A DNA stretch of 64,000 bases from Apoda limacodes (Eukaryota > Arthropoda > Insecta > Lepidoptera > Limacodidae), in the NCBI GenBank assembly GCA_946406115.1, contig OX291547.1, positions 749,001 through 813,000 on the forward strand. Reading direction: 5' to 3'. The position numbers and the translations under genes are program-made. The notes under the pieces are model-generated. The model did not search any database. It was given only the letters and a program-made list of their open reading frames with translations, and was not told where the DNA came from. Shown in pieces: positions 52,566 through 62,400 of this stretch (position 1 is its first letter; every line of letters starts with the position of its first letter).

Positions 52566-52854
52566 TTTTACTTAAGAACGCGTGGAGGTATCAAGTTGCT
52601 ATTCATATCAAATACTCGTGGATTATAAAGATTATAACAAGTATTACATTTTGTGTATTTGATGACGAACCAAGCAGCGTGCTGATAAAATCCAGTAGCG
52701 TTGCCTTAAATGCAAACTGACTGTATTATCCAAAGACATATGCTTTAAGATAAAATTATACAATCATTTTGGTACAGATTTAGAACGGAGTACTTGCAAA
52801 AACTTCAAACAAGGTCTAAATGGAACACGCCTACTGTTCCTATTCAGATCGGAA

Positions 52855-53030
52855 AAGTGGTTATCTTTTCTTCTGAGAATCTTCGACCCTTTTGTGGCCC
52901 TTAGGTGTCGTGGAAAAAATCCATCCATGCAAGGATGGGGTCATCCGCGTAGTTACTGTCAAAATGTCAAAAGGTAGTTACGTTCGGGCGTCGGTTTGTT
53001 TGTGTCCACTTGGCGCTACTTGTCGCCACT
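52855..53030 (+). pseudogene. BEL/Pao pol C-terminal remnant
   Basis: Across one frame change the plus strand reads KVVIFSSENLRP, then WPLGVVEKIHPCKDGVIRVV, TVKMSKGSYVRASVCLCPL. The module W.LG.V.....PG.DG.IRVV.VK...G.Y.R....LCPL is the same BEL/Pao C-terminal domain as at 39905-40246, but a different element. A tract of three CTTGTCGCCAC repeats follows (53017-53045). Confidence 0.8.
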
Positions 53031-53280
53031 TGTCGCCACTTGTCGCTCGCCTGCGCAGTGACACATTAATAAGTAATAATTACTTTCAATTTTTGCTTAT
53101 AGTTTTAGTTAAATAAATTATGTATCTTAAGCTTTACTTTTAAATTTTATAAATAAATATGTACCTACGCTATAAATTCGATGAGGAGAATTTAGCATAG
53201 AGTCCCATGTAACATATGTATATTTTTATTTTTAAGAGTTAATGTATAATTTAAAGGCAACCCTTTAAGGGTGCGGAAAA

Positions 53281-53830
53281 TGTTACGGCCACCTACTAAC
53301 TTCATCTGGTGTTAGTCTTTTCTATACCTTAATGATATTAGTTTCTGTAAACGGCTCAACTTAGTCCTATCCTTTACCTATACGCACCTACCTACATCTT
53401 CTATCGCACTGATACGATGACAAAGTGAAGATGCATATTATATACTTAGTAGTGGACGAGCAGTGCCACCTCAGTTTCTTGAGAGAAGCTATCGCCGTCG
53501 GACCCTCGATCTTCTGAATATTGAAATAAACCGCATGGCCGGCTGATCGTTTTTACCAGCTTGTGCCCATTTAAATGTGTATCTGCATAGTGATAACTGT
53601 TCTAAAGTAAGTGGCGCCACATATTAAAACGGGGCAATGCTTTAAGATAATCATACGTAGGCATCGATCTGCCACGTAGGCCACGTGTCATCGCAGCATC
53701 AGCTCCAGTGTACTGGAGCTCCCGGACGTGAAGCCTAGAGAAACTACGCAGTTATTACTATAAAGGTACGCATCTATCCCAATTCATTTTTACGCATTTT
53801 TCCTTATTTAATTTTTACAATAATTTTGAA
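53281..53830 (+). repeat. Probable 3' LTR of the BEL/Pao element
   Basis: Begins TGTTACGGCCACCTACTAAC immediately after the purine-rich AAGGGTGCGGAAAA, as expected of a polypurine tract. It carries an AATAAA at 53525-53530. The 3' end is uncertain and no second copy was found in the window. Confidence 0.5.
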
Positions 53831-54000
53831 CCACACCTACAGTCCACCCCTTTCATTTACCCCGCGCTAACATGCTATCTCCCTAAATGTTTACATGACA
53901 TATATGTCAGTTCATAAAACTAACGGGGAGCATTTCTTTATTACAGTACACCTAACGTATTGAGGTGCCAGTTTTGAAGAGTGGTATTTATCAGCAGTAT
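53831..54000. other. Spacer, no feature
   Basis: Nothing recognised between the LTR-like region and the 41-bp array. Confidence 0.4.
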
Positions 54001-54629
54001 TAATGATGTAGTTGTGCTTCCACAGTGTATCGCCTACATTAAACTAATGGTGTAGTTGTGCTTCTACACTGTAACACCTACATTAAACTAATGGTGTTGT
54101 GCTTCCACACTGTATCACCTACATTAAACTAATGGTGTAGTGCTTCCACACTGTATCACCTACATTAAACTAATGGTGTAGTGCTTCCACAGTGTATCAC
54201 CTACATTAAACTAATGGTGTAGTGCTTCCACAGTGTATCACCTACATTAAACTAATGGTGTAGTGCTTCCACACTGTATCACCTACATTAAACTAATGGT
54301 GTAGTGCTTCCACACTGTATCACCTACATTAAACTAATGGTGTAGTGCTTCCACACTGTATCACCTACATTAAACTAATGGTGTAGTGCTTCCACACTGT
54401 ATCACCTACATTAAACTAATGGTGTAGTGCTTCCACAGTGTATCACCTACATTAAACTAATGGTGTAGTGCTTCCACACTGTATCACCTACATTAAACTA
54501 ATGGTGTAGTGCTTCCACAGTGTATCACCTACATTAAACTAATGGTGTAGTGCTTCCACACTGTATCACCTACATTAAACTAATGGTGTAGTGCTTCCAC
54601 AGTGTATCATCACCTACATTAAACTAATG
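54001..54629. repeat. 41-bp minisatellite, about 15 units
   Basis: The unit is CTAATGGTGTAGTGCTTCCA, then CACTGTATCACCTACATTAA plus A. The first two or three units carry TAGTTGTGCTTC or an indel (44 or 38 bp); the others are 41 bp. CACTG/CAGTG alternates between units without an obvious rule. Confidence 0.96.
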
Positions 54630-55965
54630 TTGAATGAAGAAAGCGCACTCTTTAAAATGCGTAGTATTCATCTTATTTTATTAAAATTTTCTTTTAAGAA
54701 AAATGTTATAAAACAACTATATCTTCAATTTGGACTTAGAAATTTTGTTATTTTGTATAAGGTATTCATCTGATATTGGAATGAGAATGAAATCTCAAAA
54801 CAAAAAAAAGTAAATGTTTGACCAAGAGGCCTATTATGTTCAATGAAATAAGGTAATTTTTGGCTACAGACGATGAAATATCTCATAATTATTATAAAAA
54901 TAGTTCAAAACAAGAGATTGCGACGTCTTAAATGAAACAAAGAGTAACTTTTTAGACTCAAAACAATATTCTCTTGGAATTAAATGATATCTATAAGAAA
55001 ATGTATAATCTTGCTTCAAATGAATCGCAAAATCTTTTTTTTTCAAGTGCAGGACTATATCGAAACGAATTGCTTTTAAACTTTTAAATAGTGTTTCAAA
55101 TTCAAAAGTCATTTCGTCACTGTTACCTATTAGGTGCGCCGGAATTTACCTATATACTTATATATATACTATATCCCTATTTATTTATTTACATGTTTGT
55201 AAAATGTAAATGTGTATGTCTGTTAACTGCTGTGTAATATTATATGTTATATGAATATATTTTTCTCGGGAGTTACTTTGAATCCCCCGTCACAGAATAA
55301 TTAAAGACTTTTAACGTATCACACGGTGCCCTCGCCTATGCAGTTTGAAAAACAATAGGCAATTCAAAAAGTACCTAAATTTTGATTGGTTTTTTTTAAA
55401 ATCAAACTATTTACATTGTGAATCTTGTTTATTAAGTGTTACAATACAAAACATGTGTTTATTAGTTGACCTATTGGACGCACGCAATAAAACAGTATTG
55501 TAATTAGTTTGTAAAGCTAGTTGTAGTTAATTTTCTCTTGACGATTCAAAAGTCAAAGTCAAAATGATTTATTCAAATAAGGATTTTACAATCACTTTTG
55601 AATCGTCAAAGTTATAAAATATTGTTTTTTGAACCCTCCCACCTTCTCGCCGGTTCACAATGTTGTTGATTTCTACCGAGAAGAATCCGGCAAGAAACTC
55701 GATAGTTACTCTTTTAAAAACACTATCAATAATACAAATAAACTAAAATACAATTAATGTTCTAAATAAACAAATTTTAGTCGTACAATTTTATGTTATT
55801 TCCATTTTAATTTGGTTTACCTATGCATCCTGTAATTGAGCATCATCAGTCCCAAGGAAAGTGTGCTTAGTAACCCATTTGAATAAAAAGGTTTTTAAAA
55901 TTTAAATTTTTTGAATTTTGGTCAAAACTATAATAGTCAGCCACTAAGATGTTTGCTTTGAACTA
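54630..55965. other. No gene recognised
   Basis: AT-rich. TCAAAGTCAAAATGATTTAT and CTCGCCGGTTCACAATG, GAAGAATCCGGCAAGAAACTC near 55550-55700 look like a dispersed lepidopteran repeat. No supported coding frame. Confidence 0.45.
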
Positions 55966-56140
55966 TGGTATTGACTCAGCCCAGTTGGTAGATAGAACGG
56001 CAGGCTGCGGTTCGACTCTCATCTTAGACAAACATTCATGTGCTGAACACTTTTGTTTGTCTTGTTATGTATCAAATGTACCTACGGATTTATAAAAAAA
56101 AAAGTATTGTATTTGTATCCGTTGCATACATACATGGTTT
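55966..56140 (+). mobile_element. tRNA-like-headed SINE, plus strand
   Basis: CAGCCCAGTTGGTAGATAG (box A-like), GGCTGCGGTTCGACTCTC (box B), then ACAAACATTCATGTGCTGAA, and a 3' end GTATTTGTATCCGTTGC. It has the same architecture and end as the minus-strand copy at 17020-17215. Confidence 0.6.
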
Positions 56141-56246
56141 CCATATTACAAGCTTTGCTTAGTTTGGGAGCGTGTGTGATTTGTCCAAAAATATTATTTT
56201 ATGTGTTATGTTCATTGTAATATTAAAATATTCTATTTATAACTAG

Positions 56247-56429
56247 GTACTGATGCAGAAGAAAATCAAGAACATCTTGAGTGGTTAAAAAAACACAGAG
56301 CCTTAACTAAAAGTCATTGAAAAATGGAGAGCCACGGCTCAATTTAGGCACCAAAAGGACTATGAAAATGTTGCTCAATTCATCAAAGAATGGGGTATTT
56401 TAAATAACCCGAAATCGGTGCAGCTTTGT
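56247..56429 (+). pseudogene. Exon-like piece A of an uncharacterised insect protein, frameshifted
   Basis: After the acceptor TTTATAACTAG the frame reads TDAEENQEHLEWLKKHRALT and reaches a stop. Shifting by one base gives LKVIEKWRATAQFRHQKDYE, NVAQFIKEWGILNNPKSVQ directly onwards, where the 25-bp minisatellite begins. The pattern HL.WL..HR....VIEKW..TA..R occurs, as I recall, in a family of uncharacterised insect proteins whose C-terminal half resembles pieces B and C below. The single-base break makes it a pseudogene or marks a sequencing indel. Confidence 0.45.
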
Positions 56430-56603
56430 AGTACTTTCCTACCTAAGGCTTGTTAGTACTTTCCTACCTAAGGCTTGTTAGTACTTTCCTACCTAAGGCT
56501 TGTTAGTACTTTCCTACCTAAGGCTTGTTAGTACTTTCCTACCTAAGGCTTGTTAGTACTTTCCTACCTAAAGCCTGTAAGTACTTTTCTACCTAAGGCT
56601 TGG
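56430..56603. repeat. 25-bp minisatellite, 7 units
   Basis: The unit is AGTACTTTCCTACCTAAGGC plus TTGTT; the last two units carry point changes. Confidence 0.94.
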
Positions 56604-57167
56604 ATATATAATTTAATGCAATTTTAAATTTTATGTAGTCGCCATAAAAATTTGTTTAAACATTAGGATGTGTTATAAATGTTATAATCGAATAAAAAAA
56701 AAACTAGAAAAGGGTAAAAAAGTTAAATTACATACAAAAAAAAAAGGAAAACTACAAGATGTAATTGTGTTATAAATAATTCAATAATAATAAAATTCCT
56801 ATGAAATAAAATGTTTTTGAAATTCGAAAATTTAATTTAGAGTTAAACGATAATACCTACAACCTCACACCTAAAACCTAAAACCTGTGTAATGTTGTGT
56901 AATGTTATGTAATGTTTCTTGTGTTTTTCTATGTTTTGTTTGGTGACAAGCTATTTTTGCACTATTTTTAAAGCCCGTGTAAATGTTTGTCTGTGCCTGT
57001 ACTACACATACATTTTTTTATTATTATTATATATACATATAGTATTCTTTTTGAGTGTGATGCTTGGCGGTATTGCAATGACATACCCAGCTTTTGACTC
57101 TTAACGATTTTTTATCTGGATATATGGATCGATTAGATAATGAGTCAAATTTATATATTTATGCTAT
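56604..57167. other. AT-rich intron sequence, no feature
   Basis: Short CCTAAAACCTAAAACC and GTAATGTTATGTAATG direct repeats at 56860-56920. No gene recognised. Confidence 0.5.
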
Positions 57168-57427
57168 ATGTTTCTAATAGGGTAACATCCATGTAAGTGC
57201 CCTATAGAAATTTGTATATTTATATGTTTCTAATAGGGTAACATGCATGTAAGTTCCCCCTAGAAATTTGTATATTTATATGTTTCTAATAGGGTAACAT
57301 GCATGTAAGTACCCACTAGAAATTTGTATATTTATGTTTTATGTTTCTAATAAGATAACATGCATGTAAGTACCCCCTAGAAATTTGTATATTTATGTAA
57401 TAAGTTTCTAATAGGGAAACATGAATG
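57168..57427. repeat. 56-bp minisatellite left of the gypsy element, about 4.5 units
   Basis: The unit is TGTTTCTAATAGGGTAACAT, GCATGTAAGTACCCCCTAGA, AATTTGTATATTTATA. Unit 4 is lengthened and unit 5 breaks off at AACATGAATGT, where the LTR begins. Confidence 0.93.
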
Positions 57428-57429
57428 TC

Positions 57430-57694
57430 AGCAATTGTGCTGACATAGCACTAAGTCCCACACCTCGCCAAGACCGCTAGCCCGTGACGCCAGTCATCGT
57501 CGCGCATCCGTACTGGGAACTAGGTTCCAAGCTCTAAGCTAAATTTGTGACCTAACTTTACGTTTTGCCTAAAGCAAAATAAATCCAGTTGTTTCAAGTG
57601 AACCTTTTTATTTAATTGCCTTCGTCAAGTCACGCTACCTTAGCTACGCTACATAGGTATTCCTCAATACCAACACATACACGAAGCAGCTAAA
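57430..57694 (+). repeat. 5' LTR of the gypsy element, lacking its first about 25 bp
   Basis: Starts AGCAATTGTGCTGACATAGC. The 3' LTR has the additional head TGATATAGCGACATCGC, then TATACA, before the same words. The two copies are about 95 percent alike by eye and both carry GCAAAATAAATCC. Confidence 0.88.
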
Positions 57695-57849
57695 TTGGTG
57701 ACCCCTACACTAGAACAAAATAGGGGCAACCTCGAAATTGGAGTCAGAAGAAAATCGTCGGAAAATTTTAAGTGGCTTGACGACAACTGACATTTTCTAC
57801 GGACAACGCACACAGCGGTGCACTCAATATCAGGACTAGTACCCAGGTT

Positions 57850-58078
57850 CCCAAACTTTTACAAGTTTTACTTCCGAGGCGCATATGCAGCTTCCGGGAA
57901 ACTAGCAGCCGTGCAGTCCACGGCGGATGACTGCTTGTCCCCGATGAACAGCCGCCTCACAGTTCGAGACTTGGAGTCAGGACTGAGGTACCTCGTCGAC
58001 ACTGAGTCGTGTATCTCAGTCTTGCCCAAAAGGTACAGGTTAGTGTGCAACTTTACGCCGCCAACGGCAGTGAAATAA
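57850..58078 (+). pseudogene. gypsy protease domain, active-site variant DTES
   Basis: The frame includes YAASGKLAAVQSTADDCLSP and RLTVRDLESGLRYLVDTESC, then ISVLPKRYR. The pepsin-like retroviral-type protease motif LVDTGA..SVLP is expected; here the Gly of DTG is Glu, giving DTES. A frame change near 58020 leads into the reverse-transcriptase frame (SVLPK to VQLYAANGSEI). Cleavage of the polyprotein would not be expected. Confidence 0.8.
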
Positions 58079-59270
58079 AAACTTATGGCACGAAGTTAAT
58101 AACTTTAAATTTAAGTCTCCGCAGACCATTCACTTGGAATTTCGTCTTCGCGGATGTGAAGCAGCCCATCCTTGGGGCTAACTTCCTCAGTAAACGTAAA
58201 TTATTAGTAGACTTAAGTAAGCGTTGGTTAATTGATAGTGTCACAGACTTAAACATCCGCTTTCCGCTTGTGAGATGCGACACCGCATCGTTGAACACTA
58301 TCGATAAGCGTAACCCCTACCATGAGCTACTCACGCAATTCCCAGACATCACCAAACCGATGTCATTTAAGGAGATTCCGCCTCACGATGTTTTCCATCA
58401 CATCGAGACTACTGGCCCACCAGTATTTGCCCGCCCGAGGCCACTTCCTCCCGATAGGTATAAAAAAGTAAAAGAGGAATTTAGAATCATGCAGGAAATG
58501 GGAATTTGCGAACCAGCAACCACCGAGTGGGCCAGCCCTCTACACGTTGTTCCCAAAAAAGACGGTGGACTTCGACCTTGTGGCGACTATCGCGCGCTGA
58601 ACGCGATAACAGCCGGACCGGTATCCCATACCACGGTTACAAGACTTCACATACATGTTGTCTGGCAAGAAAATCTTCACAAAAATTGATTTAAATAGGG
58701 CCTACCATAATATTAGGATCTTTCCGTCAGACATCGAAAAAACATGTATGACGACACCATGGTCACTTTATTCTTTTTCCCGCCAAAATTTTGGCATGAC
58801 AAATGCTAGCCAAACCTTTCAGAGTTTTATGAACGACACCGTGCTCTGTAACATTCAAGTACCCAAACAAAATGGGGAATTGACTTCCAGCACCGATTTT
58901 TTGTTCTGCTATGTCGACGATATTCTAATTGCACCAGAAGACCACGCGTCTCACGAAAAACACCTTAAAGCAATTTTCGAGAGACTACATAAATTTGGTG
59001 TCACTCTTAATTTAAGCAAATGCGTTTTTGGCAAAGGTTCTGTAGAGTTTCTAGGCTACGACGTATCGCCCGTAGGCATCAAACCCTTAGAATCAAAAAC
59101 TAAGGCTATTATCGAGTTTCCAAAACCTCAAAATGTAGAACAACTACGTGGCTTTTTAGGCATGATCAATTTTTATAGAGCCCATATTCCCAAAGCAGCG
59201 GAAATACAAGCTCCACTCAATAGGTACTTGCACAAATCCAAGAAGCGAGACCGCACACCTCTTGCATGGA
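58030..59270 (+). pseudogene. gypsy reverse transcriptase with one frameshift
   Basis: The first frame reads QLYAANGSEIKTYGTKLITL, WNFVFADVKQPILGANFL, HHIETTGPPVFARPRPLPPD, EWASPLHVVPKKDGGLRPCG and DYRALNAIT. A one-base shift near 58613 restores DRYPIPRLQDFTYMLSGKKI, and the frame then continues. CYVDDILIA at about 58908-58935 carries the catalytic YVDD. GFLGMINFYRAHIPKAAEIQ and APLNRYLHKSKKRDRTPLAW end this part. A deletion of about 15 codons and another frame change near 59270 join it to RNase H. Confidence 0.9.
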
Positions 59271-59895
59271 CGCTACGCTAGGTTACCCGACACCGGACGC
59301 GAAGCTAGCGATCATAGCCGACGCGTCAGGCACGTGTTTAGGCGCCGTGCTGAATATGGAGCAAAAAGGTAAGATTACACCGCTAGGCTATTTCTCAAAG
59401 CGGATGTCTGCCGATAGGGAGTTGTTAGCCATATACTTAGCAGTGGAATACTTTAGGTATAAGATCGAAGGTCGCGTTTTTACGATTTATACCGACCACA
59501 AACAACTAATGTATGCTTTCTCCAAGAAGCCAAGTGATAAGGACTCACCTAGACGGACAAGACAACTCATGTATATAAGTGAATTCACAACAGATATCCG
59601 CCACATTAGCGCTGAGAACAATCTTCCAGCAGACAGCCTTTCCAGGGTCGAAATAGACGGCATCAACGCGTGGAACATCGATTTCCAGGAACTAGCCAAG
59701 GCACAAGGCCTTGACCTCAAGTTACAAAAACTACTGAACTCGAAAACCTCTGCCAAGATCGAAAAATTTTTCATCCCAGGCACCAAAATAGAAATTTATT
59801 GCGAGGTTTCACGTAACAAACCGAGACCTTATCTCCCTGAAACTTTCAGGAGGTATTTTTACTCCAATCCTTATTTTTTTTTCAAAAAAAGATAG
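59266..59895 (+). pseudogene. gypsy RNase H domain, truncated before integrase
   Basis: LGYPTPDAKLAIIADASGTC gives the first Asp, DRELLAIYLAVEYFRYKIEG the Glu and VFTIYTDHKQLMYAF another Asp. RHISAENNLPADSLSR carries the C-terminal His/Asp block. It ends in FRRYFYSNPYFFFKKR with TAG and the polypurine tract right behind, so the zinc-binding and catalytic integrase domains are gone. RNase H would degrade the RNA strand during cDNA synthesis. Confidence 0.88.
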
Positions 59896-59903
59896 AGGGG
59901 GGA

Positions 59904-60192
59904 GTGATATAGCGACATCGCTATACAAGCAATTGTGCTGACATAGCACTAAGTCCCACATCTCGCCTAGACCGCTAGCCCGTGACGCCAGTCATCGCCG
60001 CGCATCCGTACTGGGAACTAGGTTCCTAGCTCTATGCTAAATTTGTAACCTAACTACACGTTTTGCCTATAGCAAAATAAATCCAATTGTTTCAGGTGAA
60101 CCTTTTCATTTAATTGCCTTCGTCAAGTCACGCCACCTTAGCTACACTACATAGGTATTCCTCAATACCACCACATACACGAAGTAGCTAAA
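59904..60192 (+). repeat. 3' LTR of the gypsy element
   Basis: Begins TGATATAGCGACATCGC directly after the polypurine run GATAGAGGGGGGAG and ends ACGAAGTAGCTAAA, matching the end of the 5' LTR. Confidence 0.9.
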
Positions 60193-60386
60193 GTTTTATG
60201 TCTCTAATTGGTTAACATACATGTAAGTACCCCCTAGATCTAATAGGGTTACATGCATGTAAGTACCCCCTAGATCTAATAGGGTTACATGCATGTAAGT
60301 ACCCCCTAGATCTAATAGGGTTACATGCATGTAAGTATCCCCTAGATCTAACAGGGTTACATGCATGTAAGTACCCCCTAGAAATC
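60193..60386. repeat. 36-bp minisatellite right of the gypsy element, about 5 units
   Basis: The unit is GGGTTACATGCATGTAAGTA, then CCCCCTAGATCTAATA. It shares ACATGCATGTAAGTACCCCC and TAATAGGG with the 56-bp array on the other side of the element. TTACATGCATGTAA is a perfect 14-bp palindrome. Twelve codons per unit on the minus strand give a repetitive SRGYLHACNPIR frame without meaning. Confidence 0.93.
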
Positions 60387-61208
60387 CACTGAATAAACGT
60401 TACCATAATTAATATCAGAATTAACGAAGACTTTAAATTTATTATTCCCAATTTTACCCAAAATTGGCAACAGTTTTGCTCAAAAAATTTTAAATTGAAG
60501 AAATCAGAAATAAAATGTGACAAATATATGAGAGAACAATAAAAGATATATCTGTCTTTAAATGTTAAATAAGTTATTATTAGCAATAATAAAATAAATT
60601 CATAGTTATATAAGTTTAAATTGATGCTCCATTGCCTACTTCAAAGGATTTCAGCTCCATCTTCACAACCAAGGGATCTAATTTGTCTCCTTGTTCCTTA
60701 ACCTTATGTAGACTGCTTTTATCAAAGATATTTGTACTTTCAATTTTCATTCGGAGCCAGTAAATTATTTAAGAGTATGCTTTTACCCATTTTTCGTTTA
60801 GTTTAGATCGAGTTTTCTTTCAGAAACTGTTATTTTTAATGCCTATGGCTTACATGAGATAATTAGTGGGGTAAATGGCGCTCTTAAGTCTTCAACAGCA
60901 AGATCATTATTTAAATTTAAATACTTATTATCTTCGCTAAACTGCTCAAACACTGATGGTGTGTTCTAACACATTATTTTACTATGGGTAGTGTAAATAT
61001 CAAATTAGTTTTTTTTTTTTCTATACCTATTACTTAAAAACTCTAGAATTTGCTTTCACTCTGCTGTCTGTCTGCCTGTCCATCCCATACGTCACTGGTA
61101 CGAGTATCTAGCTCATTAATGGAATTCCTATAAGTCAGTAAAAATGTTTTTTATGATACTTTATGATGTATATTAGTAATAAATCATGATTTATTTTCTA
61201 TTCCAAAG
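60387..61208. other. Intron sequence, no feature recognised
   Basis: AT-rich; a T run at 61009-61020. The acceptor TTTTCTATTCCAAAG closes it at 61208. Confidence 0.45.
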
Positions 61209-61344
61209 GAGAAAATTTACCCTCACAATTAACTTAGCTGGTGCATTTAATTTTAATACCACCAAAAGGAAGTTCTTTAAAGAAAAAAGTTCACGACGCA
61301 GGAGTACTTGGATTGCATTACATTACATTATGGTCATTGTTGAA
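61209..61344 (+). CDS. Exon-like piece B of an uncharacterised insect protein
   Basis: The acceptor TCTATTCCAAAG precedes it and a consensus donor GAA|GTAAGT follows. It reads RKFTLTINLAGAFNFNTTKR, KFFKEKSSRRRSTWIALHYI, MVIVE. A basic (K/R)-S-x-R-R-x-x-W motif before a hydrophobic stretch is what I recall in this uncharacterised family. The donor phase (0) fits piece C, giving IVE-NPGDI. Family assignment is from memory and modest; the splice sites are good. Confidence 0.45.
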
Positions 61345-61466
61345 GTAAGTTTCGATATGTCTTACTAGATCAACAGAATTAAGTATGGTTAGCAAACTGG
61401 GTCAACTGATAGATGAAGCCTTGTAGAAATATTAATATTATACTAAAACTAATCTCACATTTTCAG

Positions 61467-61677
61467 AATCCTGGTGATATTAATAAAACAGAAGAAGAAA
61501 GAAAACAAGAAGCCCTAAAACAGCGGGAACCAGTACAGTCATACGTCATTATCTTTGAAAACCTTGAAAATTTTCAACAGTTTCACCTAGTAATTGACGA
61601 TATCAAATTCAGTTTCAACTGCGCCTTAGCTGCTTTCGATCCACTGTTTAAATCATATCAAGTTTTTTTTTTGTTAG
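61467..61677 (+). CDS. Exon-like piece C of an uncharacterised insect protein
   Basis: The acceptor CTCACATTTTCAG is strong. The frame reads NPGDINKTEEERKQEALKQR, EPVQSYVIIFENLENFQQFH, LVIDDIKFSFNCALAAFDPL, FKSYQVFF. The pattern PVQ.YV..F......FHLVID..KF.F..AL.A.D..FK.Y.V resembles the C-terminal block of insect proteins I know only as uncharacterised, in which a Y-P segment follows. Here a T run follows FKSYQ and the similarity ends, so the exon border or a disruption lies near 61660. No function can be given. Confidence 0.5.
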
Positions 61678-61879
61678 ATTGGCACAACTCTTTCCTGTTT
61701 TGCATTTTGCAACGCCAATGGAATTTCGTGTTCGGAGTCACTGAAAATGTTACAGAAGTGTTACTGTTTTGTACCGTTGCTATATCGGGGTCGCGCCTAG
61801 GTTCCGAACGCAACCTGTTTTTGTGTTTCTCACAACACTCTGCTTTGTAGTTGTCATTCGTCTGCAAAATTAACATATT

Positions 61880-62400
61880 GTGAAAACAAAGTTTTTCCCC
61901 ATTTTAATTTAAAATAACATATTTTTCTCCGATACTTGTTTTGTTAATTACATAAAAAGGTGTTAAGAGTAAAAGTGATTTGCCTTGTTTAGTGAGGATC
62001 CCACGCCACAAACATAAGTTGTATTTTTCTATTTGTATTATATACTTTAAGTTAGATTGTCCCTACCTTTTATGTCCTCTCTCAGTTTAAGCTATAATTT
62101 AGGTCGCAGTAGAAGACATAGGACAGACAGACGAGGTCCATTTAGGTACACAACTACACCTATTGGATGAGCGAGCCATGTTACTTTAGTTGTCATGGTA
62201 ACGTTAAATAATAAGATATTTTATTTTTCTTGGGTAATAATGTTTGTAAACATGTCAAACTAATGATTTACTATTAATAAATGGTTAGAATATTTAGCCA
62301 TAAAGAGGAATATAGAAGAAGAAAAAATATAGAAAGGTAAGCAAGTAATAAGTTACTTGTACCTTGTACTAAGTACACGCTGGAGATTAGTAAATGTTGT
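61880..62400. other. AT-rich, no gene recognised
   Basis: Bases 62065-62160 resemble 46560-46660 (AAGCTATAATTTAGG, GGACAGACAGACGAGGTCC), a dispersed repeat. Otherwise nothing. Confidence 0.45.

Larger units (their letters stand above)
57430..60192 (+). mobile_element. Ty3/gypsy LTR retrotransposon (CsRn1-like), gag and integrase deleted
   Basis: LTRs of about 265-290 bp at 57430-57694 and 59904-60192 flank a 2.2-kb body. TTGGTGACCCC at 57695-57705 right after the 5' LTR is a primer-binding site of the tRNA-Trp type used by the CsRn1 group. The polypurine run AGAGGGGGGAG lies right before the 3' LTR. Protease, reverse transcriptase and RNase H are present in the usual order; gag and integrase are missing. 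The element sits in a minisatellite. Confidence 0.9.

Noticed and set aside
60212..60586. Minus-strand frame with SRGYLHACNPIR repeats
   Set aside because: Translation of the 36-bp minisatellite; 36 is a multiple of three, so it stays open by construction.
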